DNA of 64,000 bases from Blautia faecicola (lineage in GTDB: Bacteria > Bacillota > Clostridia > Lachnospirales > Lachnospiraceae). The notes below the pieces were generated by a model. That model had not been told where the DNA came from, ran no database searches, and saw only the letters and a list, made by a program, of their open reading frames with translations. The stretch lies in the NCBI RefSeq assembly GCF_004123145.1, contig NZ_SDKC01000001.1:266001-330000 (forward strand). Reading direction: 5' to 3'. Each line of letters opens with the position of its first letter. The first letter of the stretch is position 1. Shown here one piece after another: positions 7,951 through 16,820 of this stretch. The position numbers were made by a program, and so were the translations under genes.

Positions 7951-10900
7951 ATGGATGCATTCGTACAACCATTATATGAACTGGCCGATTTTGATGCGAT
8001 CATAAGACAACTGAAGAAACCGGGAATCGTACAGGTTTCCGGATGCCTGGACTCCCAGAAAGCTCATTTTACCAATGGGCTTCTCCGGGAGTTTCCTTTT
8101 CGACTGATCGTTGCGGAAAATGATCTGAAAGCCAAGGCATTTTATGAGGATTTTCGGCTGTATGACCCGGAAGTACTGTATTATCCGGCGAGGGATCTGA
8201 TCTTTTATCAGGCAGATATCCATGGTAATCTTCTTACCAGACAACGGATCCAGGTGCTTCGCGCACTGCTGGAGCGGGAAGAAGTGACGATCGTTACTTC
8301 GATCGACAGCTGCCTGGACTGTCTGGTGCCGCTTGCCGTGTGGAAGGAAAAAGTAATAAAGATTCGCAATGACAGCGAGATTGACCTGGATCGGATGAAA
8401 AGACATCTGGTGGAACTCGGGTATGAATGGGCGGCGCAGGTAGAGGTTCCGGGACAGTTTTCTATCCGTGGTGGAATCATGGATGTATTTTCTCTGACCG
8501 AGGATAATCCGTGGCGTATCGAACTGTGGGGAGATGAGGTGGATTCCATCCGCAGTTTTGATGCGGAAAGCCAGCGTTCGATCGAGAATCTGGAGGAGAT
8601 TACGATCTATCCGGCGACGGAAGTGGTGCTGGATAAGGAGACGATCCGACAGGGCATCAAAGCCATTGAAAAAGAGGCGCAAAAGAGTCAGAAGAAGTTC
8701 CGGGACGAGATGAAGACAGAGGAAGGGGCGAGAGTCCGCCAGATCGCCGCTGAATTAAAAGATCAGTTAGAAGAGATGGAGCACATTGCCGGAGCAGAAA
8801 GTTTTGTCCGGTATTTTTATAAGAAAACAGAATCGTTATTGGAATATCTGCCGGAGAACACGCTGGTTGTGATCGACGAGCCGAACCGGTTGACGGAACA
8901 CGCAAAGACGACGGAAGAAGAATTCCGGGAGAGTATGATTCACCGTCTGGAAAAGGGGTATCTTCTGCCCGGACAGATGGAAGTGATCCGGAACCATCAG
9001 GAAGTAGTGCACCGTTTTCACCAGATGCATACGCTGTCGCTGTCCACGATGGAGCCGCGGGGAAATGCATGGAATTTTACGATGGAGATGCAGCTGACTG
9101 TAAAATCGGTCAACCCGTACAACAACAGTTTTGAGATGCTGGTAAAAGATCTGTTGCGCTGGAAAAAATCCGGTTACCGGATGCTGCTGCTCTCTCCTTC
9201 GCGAACAAGGGCGGCCAGACTGGCAAAAGATCTGCAGGATCAGGAACTGTCAGCTTTTTACAGTGAGGATCCGGAAGAACTGATCCAGCCGGGACAGATC
9301 AAGGTCACCTGGGGACGGGTAAGCCGTGGCTTCGAGTATCCGATGGTCAAATACGTGGTGATCTCGGAGACGGATATTTTCGGCAAAGAAAAGAAGAAAA
9401 AACGGAAAAAATCCCAGTACAGCGGAAAGCAGATCCAGAGCTTTTCGGAGCTTTCCGTAGGAGACTTTGTGGTTCATGAAAACCACGGGCTGGGCGTGTA
9501 CCGCGGCATCGAGAAGATGGAAGTGGATGGTGTGGTGAAAGACTATATCAAGATCGAGTATGCAGGAAAAAGTAACCTGTATATTCTCGCCACCCAGCTG
9601 GATGTCCTGCAAAAATATGCCGGTTCTGATGCGGCAAAGACACCAAAGTTAAACAAACTCGGCGGACAGGAATGGAAGAAGACCAAGACGAAGGTCCGCG
9701 GAGCTGTAAAGAATATCGCGAAAGATCTGGTGGCCCTGTATGCAGCCAGACAGCAGGAAGCCGGTTTCCGCTATGGACCGGATACGGTATGGCAGCGGGA
9801 ATTTGAAGAGATGTTTCCATTTGAAGAGACGGAGGATCAGCTGCAGGCGATCGAGGCGGCAAAGCAGGATATGGAGAGCCCGAAGATCATGGATCGGCTG
9901 ATCTGCGGAGATGTGGGCTACGGGAAGACGGAGATTGCGATCCGTGTGGCCTTTAAGGCGATCCAGGAGGGAAAACAGGTGGTTTATCTGGTTCCGACCA
10001 CGATCCTTGCACAGCAGCATTACAATACATTTGTACAACGGATGAAGGATTTTCCGGTGCGCGTGGACCTTCTGTGCCGGTTCCGCACCGCCAGCCAGCA
10101 GAAAAAGACGATCGGGGATCTGAAAAAAGGTCTGGTGGATATTCTGATCGGCACCCATCGGGTGTTGTCCAAAGATGTGCAGTTTAAAGATCTGGGACTG
10201 CTGATCATCGATGAGGAACAGCGCTTTGGTGTTACTCACAAAGAAAAGATTAAGCAGATGAAACAGAATATCGATGTCCTGACCCTGACAGCGACGCCGA
10301 TTCCGCGAACTCTTCACATGAGTCTGATCGGAATCCGGGATATGAGTGTTCTGGAAGAAGCACCACAGGACCGTACACCGATCCAGACCTATGTGATGGA
10401 ATATAACGATGAGATGGTACGGGAGGCGATCAGCCGGGAACTGGCACGCGGTGGTCAGGTGTATTATGTATACAATCGTGTAAACAACATTGAAGAGATC
10501 ACCAATCAGATCCGAAAACTGGTTCCGGAGGCGAATGTGGCATTTGCCCACGGACAGATGAGCGAGCGTGAACTGGAAAAGATCATGTACGGGTTTATCA
10601 ACGGAGAGATCGATGTTCTGGTCTCCACAACAATCATCGAGACGGGGCTGGATATCTCGAATGCCAATACCATGATCATCCATGATGCGGATCAGATGGG
10701 ACTTTCCCAGCTGTATCAGCTGAGGGGAAGGGTAGGACGCTCCAACCGGACCGCATACGCGTTTCTGATGTACCGGAGAAATAAGATGTTAAAAGAAATC
10801 GCAGAAAAACGCCTCCATGCGATCCGCGAATTCACTGAACTGGGAAGCGGGATCAAGATTGCCATGCGTGATCTGGAACTGCGTGGTGCGGGCAATCTTC

Positions 10901-11466
10901 TGGGAGCGGAACAGCACGGTCACATGGAAGCGGTAGGATACGATCTCTACTGTAAGATGCTGAATGAAGCCGTACAGGAAGCAAAAGGAATCGAAGTACA
11001 GGAAGACTTCGAGACAACGATCGACCTGCAGATCAATGCGTACATTCCGGAAAAATATATTCCGAATGAATACCAGAAGCTGGATATTTACAAACGGATC
11101 GCGGCGATCGAGAACCGGGAAGAGTATGAGGATATGATGGAAGAACTGCTGGACCGTTTTGGAGAACCGCCGAAGATGGTGCAGAACCTCCTCGCAGTGG
11201 CAAGCCTGAAAGCCATGGCTCACCGGATCTATCTGACCGAAGTTAAGCAGCTTGACGACAGCCTGAAACTTACCATGTATGAGCGGGCGAAGATTGACAC
11301 AGCGAAGATACCGGAGATCCTGAATCAGTATCCGGAAGAACTGCAGTTTAAAATCGAAACAAATCCGTATTTTCTGTATCGTCCGAGAAATCGAAAGGCA
11401 AAGGAAGCAGTGCCGATGCAGGAGAAGGCGACTGAATTACTGACGGTCATGCAGTGTCTGGTATAA
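7951..11466 (+). CDS. mfd: Transcription-repair coupling factor
   Basis: Mfd (1171 residues) removes RNA polymerase stalled at DNA damage and recruits UvrA. In order there is a UvrB-like N-terminal module, the RNA polymerase-interacting domain beginning near residue 505 ([16 protein letters not shown]), a helicase domain with Walker [12 protein letters not shown] near 652 and a DEEQ box near 753 ([11 protein letters not shown]), the ATP-hydrolysis and translocation motifs [10 protein letters not shown] and QLRGRVGRS, and the C-terminal TRCF domain. Length and motif order are normal. The ATG is 12 bases after the pth stop with AAAGGG upstream. Confidence 0.98.
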   Translation: MDAFVQPLYELADFDAIIRQLKKPGIVQVSGCLDSQKAHFTNGLLREFPFRLIVAENDLKAKAFYEDFRLYDPEVLYYPARDLIFYQADIHGNLLTRQRIQVLRALLEREEVTIVTSIDSCLDCLVPLAVWKEKVIKIRNDSEIDLDRMKRHLVELGYEWAAQVEVPGQFSIRGGIMDVFSLTEDNPWRIELWGDEVDSIRSFDAESQRSIENLEEITIYPATEVVLDKETIRQGIKAIEKEAQKSQKKFRDEMKTEEGARVRQIAAELKDQLEEMEHIAGAESFVRYFYKKTESLLEYLPENTLVVIDEPNRLTEHAKTTEEEFRESMIHRLEKGYLLPGQMEVIRNHQEVVHRFHQMHTLSLSTMEPRGNAWNFTMEMQLTVKSVNPYNNSFEMLVKDLLRWKKSGYRMLLLSPSRTRAARLAKDLQDQELSAFYSEDPEELIQPGQIKVTWGRVSRGFEYPMVKYVVISETDIFGKEKKKKRKKSQYSGKQIQSFSELSVGDFVVHENHGLGVYRGIEKMEVDGVVKDYIKIEYAGKSNLYILATQLDVLQKYAGSDAAKTPKLNKLGGQEWKKTKTKVRGAVKNIAKDLVALYAARQQEAGFRYGPDTVWQREFEEMFPFEETEDQLQAIEAAKQDMESPKIMDRLICGDVGYGKTEIAIRVAFKAIQEGKQVVYLVPTTILAQQHYNTFVQRMKDFPVRVDLLCRFRTASQQKKTIGDLKKGLVDILIGTHRVLSKDVQFKDLGLLIIDEEQRFGVTHKEKIKQMKQNIDVLTLTATPIPRTLHMSLIGIRDMSVLEEAPQDRTPIQTYVMEYNDEMVREAISRELARGGQVYYVYNRVNNIEEITNQIRKLVPEANVAFAHGQMSERELEKIMYGFINGEIDVLVSTTIIETGLDISNANTMIIHDADQMGLSQLYQLRGRVGRSNRTAYAFLMYRRNKMLKEIAEKRLHAIREFTELGSGIKIAMRDLELRGAGNLLGAEQHGHMEAVGYDLYCKMLNEAVQEAKGIEVQEDFETTIDLQINAYIPEKYIPNEYQKLDIYKRIAAIENREEYEDMMEELLDRFGEPPKMVQNLLAVASLKAMAHRIYLTEVKQLDDSLKLTMYERAKIDTAKIPEILNQYPEELQFKIETNPYFLYRPRNRKAKEAVPMQEKATELLTVMQCLV

Positions 11467-11516
11467 GTGCAGGCAAATTCTTGTGGTCAGCATAAATTCA
11501 GTGCATCGCGAAGCGT

Positions 11517-11543
11517 GTTACTGAGAACGTAGTGAACAGTAAC
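11517..11543. repeat. Small inverted repeat between mfd and the lipoprotein gene
   Basis: GTTACTG at 11517-11523 pairs with CAGTAAC at 11537-11543. The right side, GTGAACAGTAAC, loosely resembles the ends of the GTAACTRTTCAG repeats found later in the window, but the match is weak and it may be unrelated. Confidence 0.35.
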
Positions 11544-11582
11544 GAGCGCTTGTGAAAAAAGATTGAAATAAAAGGAAAAAAG

Positions 11583-11611
11583 TTGCCCCATAGGCGGAAA
11601 TAGTCTATAAT
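11583..11611 (+). promoter_or_regulatory. Sigma-A type promoter for the foldase-like lipoprotein
   Basis: TTGCCC at 11583-11588 and a perfect TATAAT at 11606-11611 are separated by 17 bases. The start codon lies about 60 bases downstream. The gene can therefore be expressed independently of mfd. Confidence 0.75.
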
Positions 11612-11670
11612 AAATGCTATTAGTGAATAAATGTACTCCCGGAGTACATAAAAGGGTAACGGAGGAAAAC

Positions 11671-12867
11671 ATGAGAAAGTTAAATAAAACCGCAGCATGT
11701 GGGATTCTGGCAGCTGCTCTTGCAGCAGGTACACTGTCCGGATGCTCAAAAGCAATTGATGGAACAAAAACCGTAGCAACTGTAGGAGATGAAAAAGTAA
11801 CATTGGGTCTGGCAAGCTATATGACAAGAGATCAGCAGGCGCAGACCATGAGTTATTATAATATGCTGATGTCACAGTATGGTGTCAGCGGCTCTGCATC
11901 TAATGTGTGGGATCAGAAAGGAGACGACGGGAAAACTGTCGGGGAAAGCTCCAAAGATGGCGTCATGAAGACAATTAATCAGTTGTATGTACTGAAAGCA
12001 CATGCGGCAGATTATGACGTTACGATTACGGATGATGAAGAAAAAGCGATCAAAGAAGCAGCAGCGGAATTTATCAAAGACAACGATGAAAAGATCCTGA
12101 AAAAACTGGCAGTATCTGAAGACGATATCGTTACGTATCTGGAACTGGTAACGATCCGCAGCAAGATGCATGATCCGATGACTGCAGATGTAGATACCGA
12201 GGTCAGCGCCAATGAAAAAGATCAGACAAGAGTCACTATCGTAAAAGTTTCTACAGAAGGAACAGAAAAAGATGATGACGGTAATACCATTGATCTGACA
12301 GATGAAGAAAAAGCACAGAAAAAAGACCTGGCACAGCAGGTGCTTGATAAAGTAAAAGCATCCGATGACGTGGCAAACGCAGATATGGATGCACTGGCAA
12401 AAGAAGTAGATGACAGTTTAAGTGCGACAGCACCGGCATTTACCACGGCAGGAGATACGGATGATACCTTGGATGAAGCAGTGCAGGATGCGGCTCTGGA
12501 ATTAAAAGACGGAGAGGTTGCCGACAAAGTCATTGAAGGTGATGACGGTTACTATGTGGTACGTCTGGATAAGATGCTGGATGAAGATGCGACAGAAAAC
12601 AAAGAGAAGACGGTTATTTCAGAAAGAAAATCTGATCTGTATGACAGCACACTGGAAGACTGGGTAAAAGAAGAAAAAATCAAGGTTGATGATAAAGTCT
12701 GGGATCAGATCAAAGTTACGGACAGTGTGTCTTTTGAGTATAAGAGCACAGACAGCAGTAAGGGAGACTCTACAGCGACAGATGCAGACAGTACAAAAGA
12801 CACAGAAGATACATCCGCACAGGATAGCAGTGCATCAGATTCAGCCGCAGAGGACAGTGCTGAATAA
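11671..12867 (+). CDS. Foldase-like lipoprotein (PrsA/SurA type peptidyl-prolyl isomerase family)
   Basis: A 398-residue secreted lipoprotein. The signal peptide ends in the lipobox LSGC (cysteine near residue 25). A SurA-like N-terminal region follows, with VATVGDEKVTLGLASYMTR, then helical segments and a possible parvulin-like region around residues 200-320. The C-terminal tail is very rich in Ser, Thr, Asp and Ala. The ATG at 11671 follows GGAGG; an upstream in-frame ATG at 11614 lies almost on the promoter and is not used. Foldases of this type often follow mfd in Clostridia. The isomerase core is divergent, so enzymatic activity is uncertain and a pure chaperone role is possible. Confidence 0.75.
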   Translation: MRKLNKTAACGILAAALAAGTLSGCSKAIDGTKTVATVGDEKVTLGLASYMTRDQQAQTMSYYNMLMSQYGVSGSASNVWDQKGDDGKTVGESSKDGVMKTINQLYVLKAHAADYDVTITDDEEKAIKEAAAEFIKDNDEKILKKLAVSEDDIVTYLELVTIRSKMHDPMTADVDTEVSANEKDQTRVTIVKVSTEGTEKDDDGNTIDLTDEEKAQKKDLAQQVLDKVKASDDVANADMDALAKEVDDSLSATAPAFTTAGDTDDTLDEAVQDAALELKDGEVADKVIEGDDGYYVVRLDKMLDEDATENKEKTVISERKSDLYDSTLEDWVKEEKIKVDDKVWDQIKVTDSVSFEYKSTDSSKGDSTATDADSTKDTEDTSAQDSSASDSAAEDSAE

Positions 12868-12900
12868 TATTACAAAGTAAAAAAGCGGAGGATAGAGAGG

Positions 12901-13290
12901 ATGAGTGTAGTACAGTGGACGACAGGAATCCAGCATATCGGAATTCCCACATCAGATATCGAAACAACGATCCGATTCTACGAAGGTCTGGGATTTCAGA
13001 CCATGCACACAAACCAGGTGCCGGCAAACAAAGCCAAAGTTGCATTCTTGCAGCTGGGGAACCTGATGATCGAAACTTATGCCGAGGGCGGCAACGGTCT
13101 GGACGGTGCCATCAATCACTTCGCTTTAAACTGCACAGACATTCAGGCTGCTTATACCTGGATCTGTGAGTATGGCTATAAAGTGTTGTCGGATGGAATC
13201 GAAGAACTTCCGTTCTGGGAGAACGGAGTTGCCTTCTTTATTATTGAAGGACCGAATAAAGAACGGATTGAGTTCTGTCAGCGGAAATAA
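12901..13290 (+). CDS. VOC (glyoxalase/bleomycin resistance) family protein
   Basis: A 129-residue protein with the two beta-alpha-beta-beta-beta modules of the vicinal oxygen chelate fold. IQHIGIPTSDIETTIRFYEGLGF is the usual first module with a metal-binding histidine position, INHFALNCTDIQAAY begins the second, and the protein ends in IIEGPNKERIEFCQ with the typical glutamate. A good ribosome binding site (GGAGGATAGAGAGG) lies upstream. It begins 33 bases after the lipoprotein gene and may be cotranscribed. The substrate cannot be told from sequence. Confidence 0.85.
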   Translation: MSVVQWTTGIQHIGIPTSDIETTIRFYEGLGFQTMHTNQVPANKAKVAFLQLGNLMIETYAEGGNGLDGAINHFALNCTDIQAAYTWICEYGYKVLSDGIEELPFWENGVAFFIIEGPNKERIEFCQRK

Positions 13291-13525
13291 AACGGCTGTA
13301 CCATATGGAAGGTAAACCTGACGGCAGTGGCTGCCACTGCTGAGAGGTAAACTGACGGTCAGTTTTGAACAGCTATGTCAGAAATTGCGAAATTACTGAC
13401 TGTGGATGGAAGCACAAGATACGGTTCGAATACACAAGAATCCCTCTGCAGATCCGCAGAAAAATGCAAAGTGATGAGACGAGATATCGAAGACAGCTAT
13501 GGATATACAGAGGAAGGAGAAAAAC
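13291..13525 (+). other. Leader region before the methyltransferase gene with repeated motif and hairpin
   Basis: No gene is seen. GGTAAACCTGACGG (13311-13324) and GGTAAACTGACGG (13346-13358) flank the perfect hairpin CAGTGGC-T-GCCACTG (13325-13339). A structured 5' leader is plausible given a methionine-related gene downstream, but I do not recognise the consensus of an S-box, cobalamin or tetrahydrofolate riboswitch. Confidence 0.35.
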
Positions 13526-14401
13526 ATGACAAGACAACAGTTTGACGAATTAACAGCAAAAGGGGTAGTGATTCTGGACGGAGCGACCGGTTCCAATCTA
13601 CGAAAAGCGGGTATGCCGGTAGGCGTATCTTCCGAACAGTGGGTGATCGAAAATCCTTCTGTTTTGCAGGAATTACAGCGTGCTTATGTGGATGCCGGAA
13701 GCCAGATCGTATACGCTCCCACATTTGCAGCCAATACGATCAGCCTCAGAAATTTTAATCTTCAGGATAAAGTACAGGAGCTGAATACAAAACTGGTCAA
13801 GATCAGTAAGGACGGAATTGGAGGACGTGCGCTGGTTGCCGGTGACCTGACGACTACCGGTCAGCTGATGGAGCCGAGAGGAGTGCTGACATACACGGAG
13901 CTGTATGAAGCGTATAAAGAACAGCTGAAAGCACTGATCGATGCTGGGGTAGATCTGATTGTTGCAGAGACCATGCTGAGCGTAGATGAGACGGTAGTAG
14001 CACTGGATGCGCTTCAGGCAGTCAGCAATATCCCGATGATCTGCACCCTGTCTCTGGAAGCAGACGGAAGCGCTATGTACGGAGGCAATGCCGTGGAAGC
14101 TGTTCTTACTCTGCAGGAGATGGGAGCAGCAGCTGTCGGCCTGAACTGTTCTGTAGGCCCGGATCAGCTGGAATCTGTTGTGGCCAACATGAAAGAAGTG
14201 GCAACCGTGCCGGTCATCGCAAAACCGAATGCCGGAATGCCATTTGTAGATGATAAGGGCGAAGCCCATTATGACATGAATGCAGATGATTTTGCAAAAC
14301 ACACCAAACGCCTGGTAGAGGTAGGCGCCGGAATCGTCGGCGGCTGCTGCGGCACCACACCGGAGTATATCCGGAAGCTGGCGAAGGCGTTGGGAAGATA
14401 A
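13526..14401 (+). CDS. Homocysteine S-methyltransferase-like protein
   Basis: A 291-residue protein equal to the homocysteine-binding barrel of methionine synthase. It starts with VVILDGATGSNLRKAG and contains the zinc-ligand cysteine in GLNCSVGPD near residue 206 and the paired cysteines in GGCCGTTPEYI near the C-terminus. It lacks the folate, cobalamin and reactivation domains of full MetH, so it should transfer a methyl group either from a small donor such as S-methylmethionine or from a separate corrinoid protein. AGGAAGGAG precedes the ATG at 13526; the in-frame ATG at 13499 is unsupported. It lies just before an ArsR-type regulator. Confidence 0.85.
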   Translation: MTRQQFDELTAKGVVILDGATGSNLRKAGMPVGVSSEQWVIENPSVLQELQRAYVDAGSQIVYAPTFAANTISLRNFNLQDKVQELNTKLVKISKDGIGGRALVAGDLTTTGQLMEPRGVLTYTELYEAYKEQLKALIDAGVDLIVAETMLSVDETVVALDALQAVSNIPMICTLSLEADGSAMYGGNAVEAVLTLQEMGAAAVGLNCSVGPDQLESVVANMKEVATVPVIAKPNAGMPFVDDKGEAHYDMNADDFAKHTKRLVEVGAGIVGGCCGTTPEYIRKLAKALGR

Positions 14402-14422
14402 AAAATAAAGGTGGGGGAAGTT

Positions 14423-15343
14423 ATGGCGAAAGTCAAGGAATACCGCATTGATCAGGTTGATGAAGTGTGTAATCTTGGAAAAGCTTTATCTTCTCCGGTA
14501 CGTCTAGAGATACTTCAGCTTTTGTACAGAGACAGCATGATTATCGGAGAAATAGCAAAAAAATTAAACCTTCCGGCTTCCAGTACCGCGTTTCATCTGA
14601 AAATACTGGAGCAGGCCGGGCTGATCCGTATGGAAGAACAGCCGGGTACACGCGGGAGTACGAAACTTTGCATTCCTAAACTGGATATTTTGACCATTGA
14701 TACAACAAAACGTAATATGGATGTAAAAGAAGTATTTAGTGCTGAGATGCCTATTGGTTCATATAGCAGTTGCGAAGTGAGTCCTACCTGTGGACTTTAT
14801 GGACCGGATGGCAGTGTGGGAAATGATGACAGGGAATACTCCTTTTATTTACCGGAACGAATCAAAGCCGGTCTCTTATGGACTTCATCCGGATATGTGG
14901 AATATAAATTTGCCAATGCTGTTCCGGATGGATGCAATGTGGACCGATTGTCGATTTCCATGGAACTGTGTTCCGAAGCACCGGGATACCGGGAAGACTG
15001 GAAATCGGATATTACTGTGTGGATTAATGGAATGGATTGCGGAACGTGGACCTGTCCGGGAGATTTTGGGGCAAGACGTGGAAGACTCATGCCGCCAGAC
15101 TGGCCGGTAGGAAGTACACAGTACGGTGTGCTGAAAACGTGGGAAGTGCGAAAGGACGGAAGTTATCTGAATGGCGAACGTATCAGTGATGTTACGATCG
15201 ACATGTTGAAAGTAATGGAAAAACCGTATATAAAAGTCAGAATCGGAAATAAAAAAGATGCGAAATATGTCGGAGGATTTAATCTCTTCGGAAAACATTT
15301 TGGAGATTATGATCAGGATATTATTCTGTCAATGGAATACTAG
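14423..15343 (+). CDS. ArsR-type winged-helix regulator with a C-terminal ligand-binding-like domain
   Basis: The first 90 or so residues form an ArsR-type winged helix: LGKALSSPVRLEILQLLYRDSMIIGEIAKKLNLPASSTAFHLK includes the recognition helix. The remaining 200 residues have many Trp, Tyr and Gly and look like a beta-rich domain (for example SGYVEYKFANAVPDG and WINGMDCGTWTCPGDF), as in regulators linked to glycan use. The function of that domain is my inference. The start is the ATG at 14423, after GGTGGGGG, rather than the GTG at 14411. The stop codon lies inside the end of the palindromic element that follows. It may bind the AACAG-N5-CTGTT sites before the downstream GH2 operon. Confidence 0.7.
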   Translation: MAKVKEYRIDQVDEVCNLGKALSSPVRLEILQLLYRDSMIIGEIAKKLNLPASSTAFHLKILEQAGLIRMEEQPGTRGSTKLCIPKLDILTIDTTKRNMDVKEVFSAEMPIGSYSSCEVSPTCGLYGPDGSVGNDDREYSFYLPERIKAGLLWTSSGYVEYKFANAVPDGCNVDRLSISMELCSEAPGYREDWKSDITVWINGMDCGTWTCPGDFGARRGRLMPPDWPVGSTQYGVLKTWEVRKDGSYLNGERISDVTIDMLKVMEKPYIKVRIGNKKDAKYVGGFNLFGKHFGDYDQDIILSMEY

Positions 15344-15504
15344 TACATCGTTTTCGAAATAACTGTATCATTCACTTGTCTACAAATCCGATTGCACAGT
15401 TCAAAAAGCCTCAGCGTAGCCCGCTACGCCTGCGTTTTTTGAACTGCACACTCGAATCCGTATCCTGCGTGAATAATACAGTTATTTACGAAACGATGTA
15501 CTAG
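15340..15504. repeat. 165-bp palindromic element (MITE-like)
   Basis: The outer arms (15340-15375 and the inverted copy ending at 15504) match over 36 bases with about four differences, both beginning CTAGTACATCG. Inside is a second inverted pair (CAGTTCAAAAA with TTTTTTGAACTG) around GCGTAG-CCCG-CTACGC. The element forms one long hairpin, and the stop codon of the preceding regulator is in its left tip. The structure fits a nonautonomous mobile repeat or a large RNA hairpin. Confidence 0.8.
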
Positions 15505-15513
15505 AGTGTGTTT

Positions 15514-15554
15514 GAAAAAACAGTACCGGGCTACAGCCGGTACTGTTTTTTTAT
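15514..15554 (+). terminator. Intrinsic terminator
   Basis: AAAAAACAGTACCGG pairs with CCGGTACTGTTTTTTT around a short loop, giving a strong stem with a U-run. It ends transcription from the regulator gene side before the GH2 operon promoter. Confidence 0.85.
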
Positions 15555-15638
15555 GTCCAAAAATCGAATGTAAAAATTGTGCAAAAATACAATTTCTCAC
15601 AATTATAATAAAATCTATGTTGAAAAATAAAATATTAC

Positions 15639-15653
15639 AACAGAAATACTGTT
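15639..15653. promoter_or_regulatory. Candidate operator 1, AACAG-N5-CTGTT
   Basis: AACAGAAATACTGTT, the first of three perfect copies of AACAG-N5-CTGTT upstream of the acyltransferase/GH2 pair. It lies about 50 bases upstream of the -35 element. Confidence 0.6.
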
Positions 15654-15703
15654 ATAATAAAAGAAAATAACAGTAAAAATGTATAAAAAGAAGCGAAAAA
15701 CAG

Positions 15704-15731
15704 TTGACAAACCGATGAAAAAGCATATAAT
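15704..15731 (+). promoter_or_regulatory. Sigma-A promoter for the acyltransferase/GH2 operon
   Basis: Consensus TTGACA at 15704-15709 and consensus TATAAT at 15726-15731 with a 16-base spacer. Such a strong promoter with operator-like repeats around it suggests control by a repressor. Confidence 0.85.
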
Positions 15732-15743
15732 TATGGATAAAGA

Positions 15744-15758
15744 AACAGAAACACTGTT
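15744..15758. promoter_or_regulatory. Candidate operator 2, AACAG-N5-CTGTT
   Basis: AACAGAAACACTGTT lies 12 bases after the -10 element, close to the transcription start, a classic repressor position. Confidence 0.65.
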
Positions 15759-15795
15759 GCAAATAAACCTAAAACAAAATATCGAGACATAAACA

Positions 15796-15810
15796 AACAG
15801 TAAAACTGTT
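15796..15810. promoter_or_regulatory. Candidate operator 3, AACAG-N5-CTGTT
   Basis: AACAGTAAAACTGTT is the third perfect copy, 37 bases downstream of the second. Additional half-sites (AACAG) occur near 15668 and 15700. Confidence 0.6.
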
Positions 15811-15851
15811 AAAATTATTCTGGCCGGATAAAATAGAGAACGATGTAAGGA

Positions 15852-16820
15852 ATGTTGACTGTAGCAATGATGCTCTATCACTGTATTCAGTTTTTCGGGA
15901 AAGAGGAATATGGATTCCAAAAAATATTGGTCAATCTTATCAATCTGTCTACATTTTCGGGATTTATGTTCTGTTTTGGGTACACCAATCAGATAGCTTA
16001 TTACCAGAAAGAGTGGAAAAACAGTTTTGGAAAGATGCTGAAAAACGTATGCCGCATGTTGATTGCATTTTATATTTCGGGCATCGCCTATGTAGCATTG
16101 GTAGAGGGAAAGATATTTCGTTGGAAATTTGTAGCGGAAGTGGTAATGCTGAAAAAATATCCGGGCTGGTCGGAATTTTTGGTTTCTTTTGCAGCAGTAT
16201 TACTGGTGGGGATTTTTCTGTATCCGATCATAAGACGGATGAACACGATAATGTTTTTGGGGGTGGCTTGTATAAGCTGTATTGCGTGTTATATCCCTTA
16301 TGAGAGGATACACAACTCCTGGCTGGCATTGCTGACCGGATCAAGAGATTATATTACTTTCCCGGTGCTACAGTATGGTGTGTTTTTTGCGGCTGGAATT
16401 CTGGTTTGTAAAAAGGAGATCAGATGGAATCTCCGGATACTGCTGCTGACAATAATTGCAGGAATCCCATGCCTGATTACTGTTTTGAAAACCGGTTTTT
16501 TGCCGGAACGTTTTCCGCCTTCCGTATGGTTTATCTGTGGGGGATTTGTACTGGTATATGGATATTATCTGATAGCGGTGGGGATGGAACGGAAAAGGAA
16601 TCTCTATATAATAGAAAAAATTGCTCATTATTTTGAAGAGATAGGGAAGACTTCGTTGTATTATCTTCTTATGAGTAATCTTTTAATATTTGCACTTGCG
16701 AGCTCTAGCTTTAGTTTCCGCAGTGAAATGTATGCCTATACATTTTTTGGGATGCTTATGTTGATCATGTGGTATCTCAATCATATAAATAATGCAAAAA
16801 ATGGAGGAAAGCAAAAATGA
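15852..16820 (+). CDS. Acyltransferase-3-like integral membrane protein
   Basis: A 322-residue protein with about ten hydrophobic segments. The opening LTVAMMLYHCIQFFG resembles the first helix of acyltransferase family 3 proteins with its conserved histidine, though the usual preceding DxxRG segment is missing. The start is uncertain: a stop codon (TAA, 15846-15848) lies just before the ATG at 15852, and AAGGA is too close to it; ATGs at 15867 and 15870 are alternatives. The gene may be slightly shortened at its 5' end. Its stop overlaps the ATG of the GH2 gene (ATGA), so the two are coupled. It could acylate or export a carbohydrate; the role is unknown. Confidence 0.55.
   Translation: MLTVAMMLYHCIQFFGKEEYGFQKILVNLINLSTFSGFMFCFGYTNQIAYYQKEWKNSFGKMLKNVCRMLIAFYISGIAYVALVEGKIFRWKFVAEVVMLKKYPGWSEFLVSFAAVLLVGIFLYPIIRRMNTIMFLGVACISCIACYIPYERIHNSWLALLTGSRDYITFPVLQYGVFFAAGILVCKKEIRWNLRILLLTIIAGIPCLITVLKTGFLPERFPPSVWFICGGFVLVYGYYLIAVGMERKRNLYIIEKIAHYFEEIGKTSLYYLLMSNLLIFALASSSFSFRSEMYAYTFFGMLMLIMWYLNHINNAKNGGKQK

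Noticed and set aside
9649..10683. 344-residue minus-strand frame inside mfd
   Set aside because: Antisense to conserved helicase codons, His/Phe/Leu-rich in the way of shadow frames, no similarity to any family I know.
13311..13358. Possible cobalamin or S-box riboswitch before the homocysteine methyltransferase gene
   Set aside because: The conserved B12-box and S-box core motifs could not be found, so only an unassigned structured leader is reported.
15345..15851. A frameshifted N-terminal exon-like extension of the acyltransferase-like gene upstream of 15852
   Set aside because: Another frame can be read as a plausible short extension (IENDVRN), but it has no start codon or ribosome site and overlaps the operator repeats.
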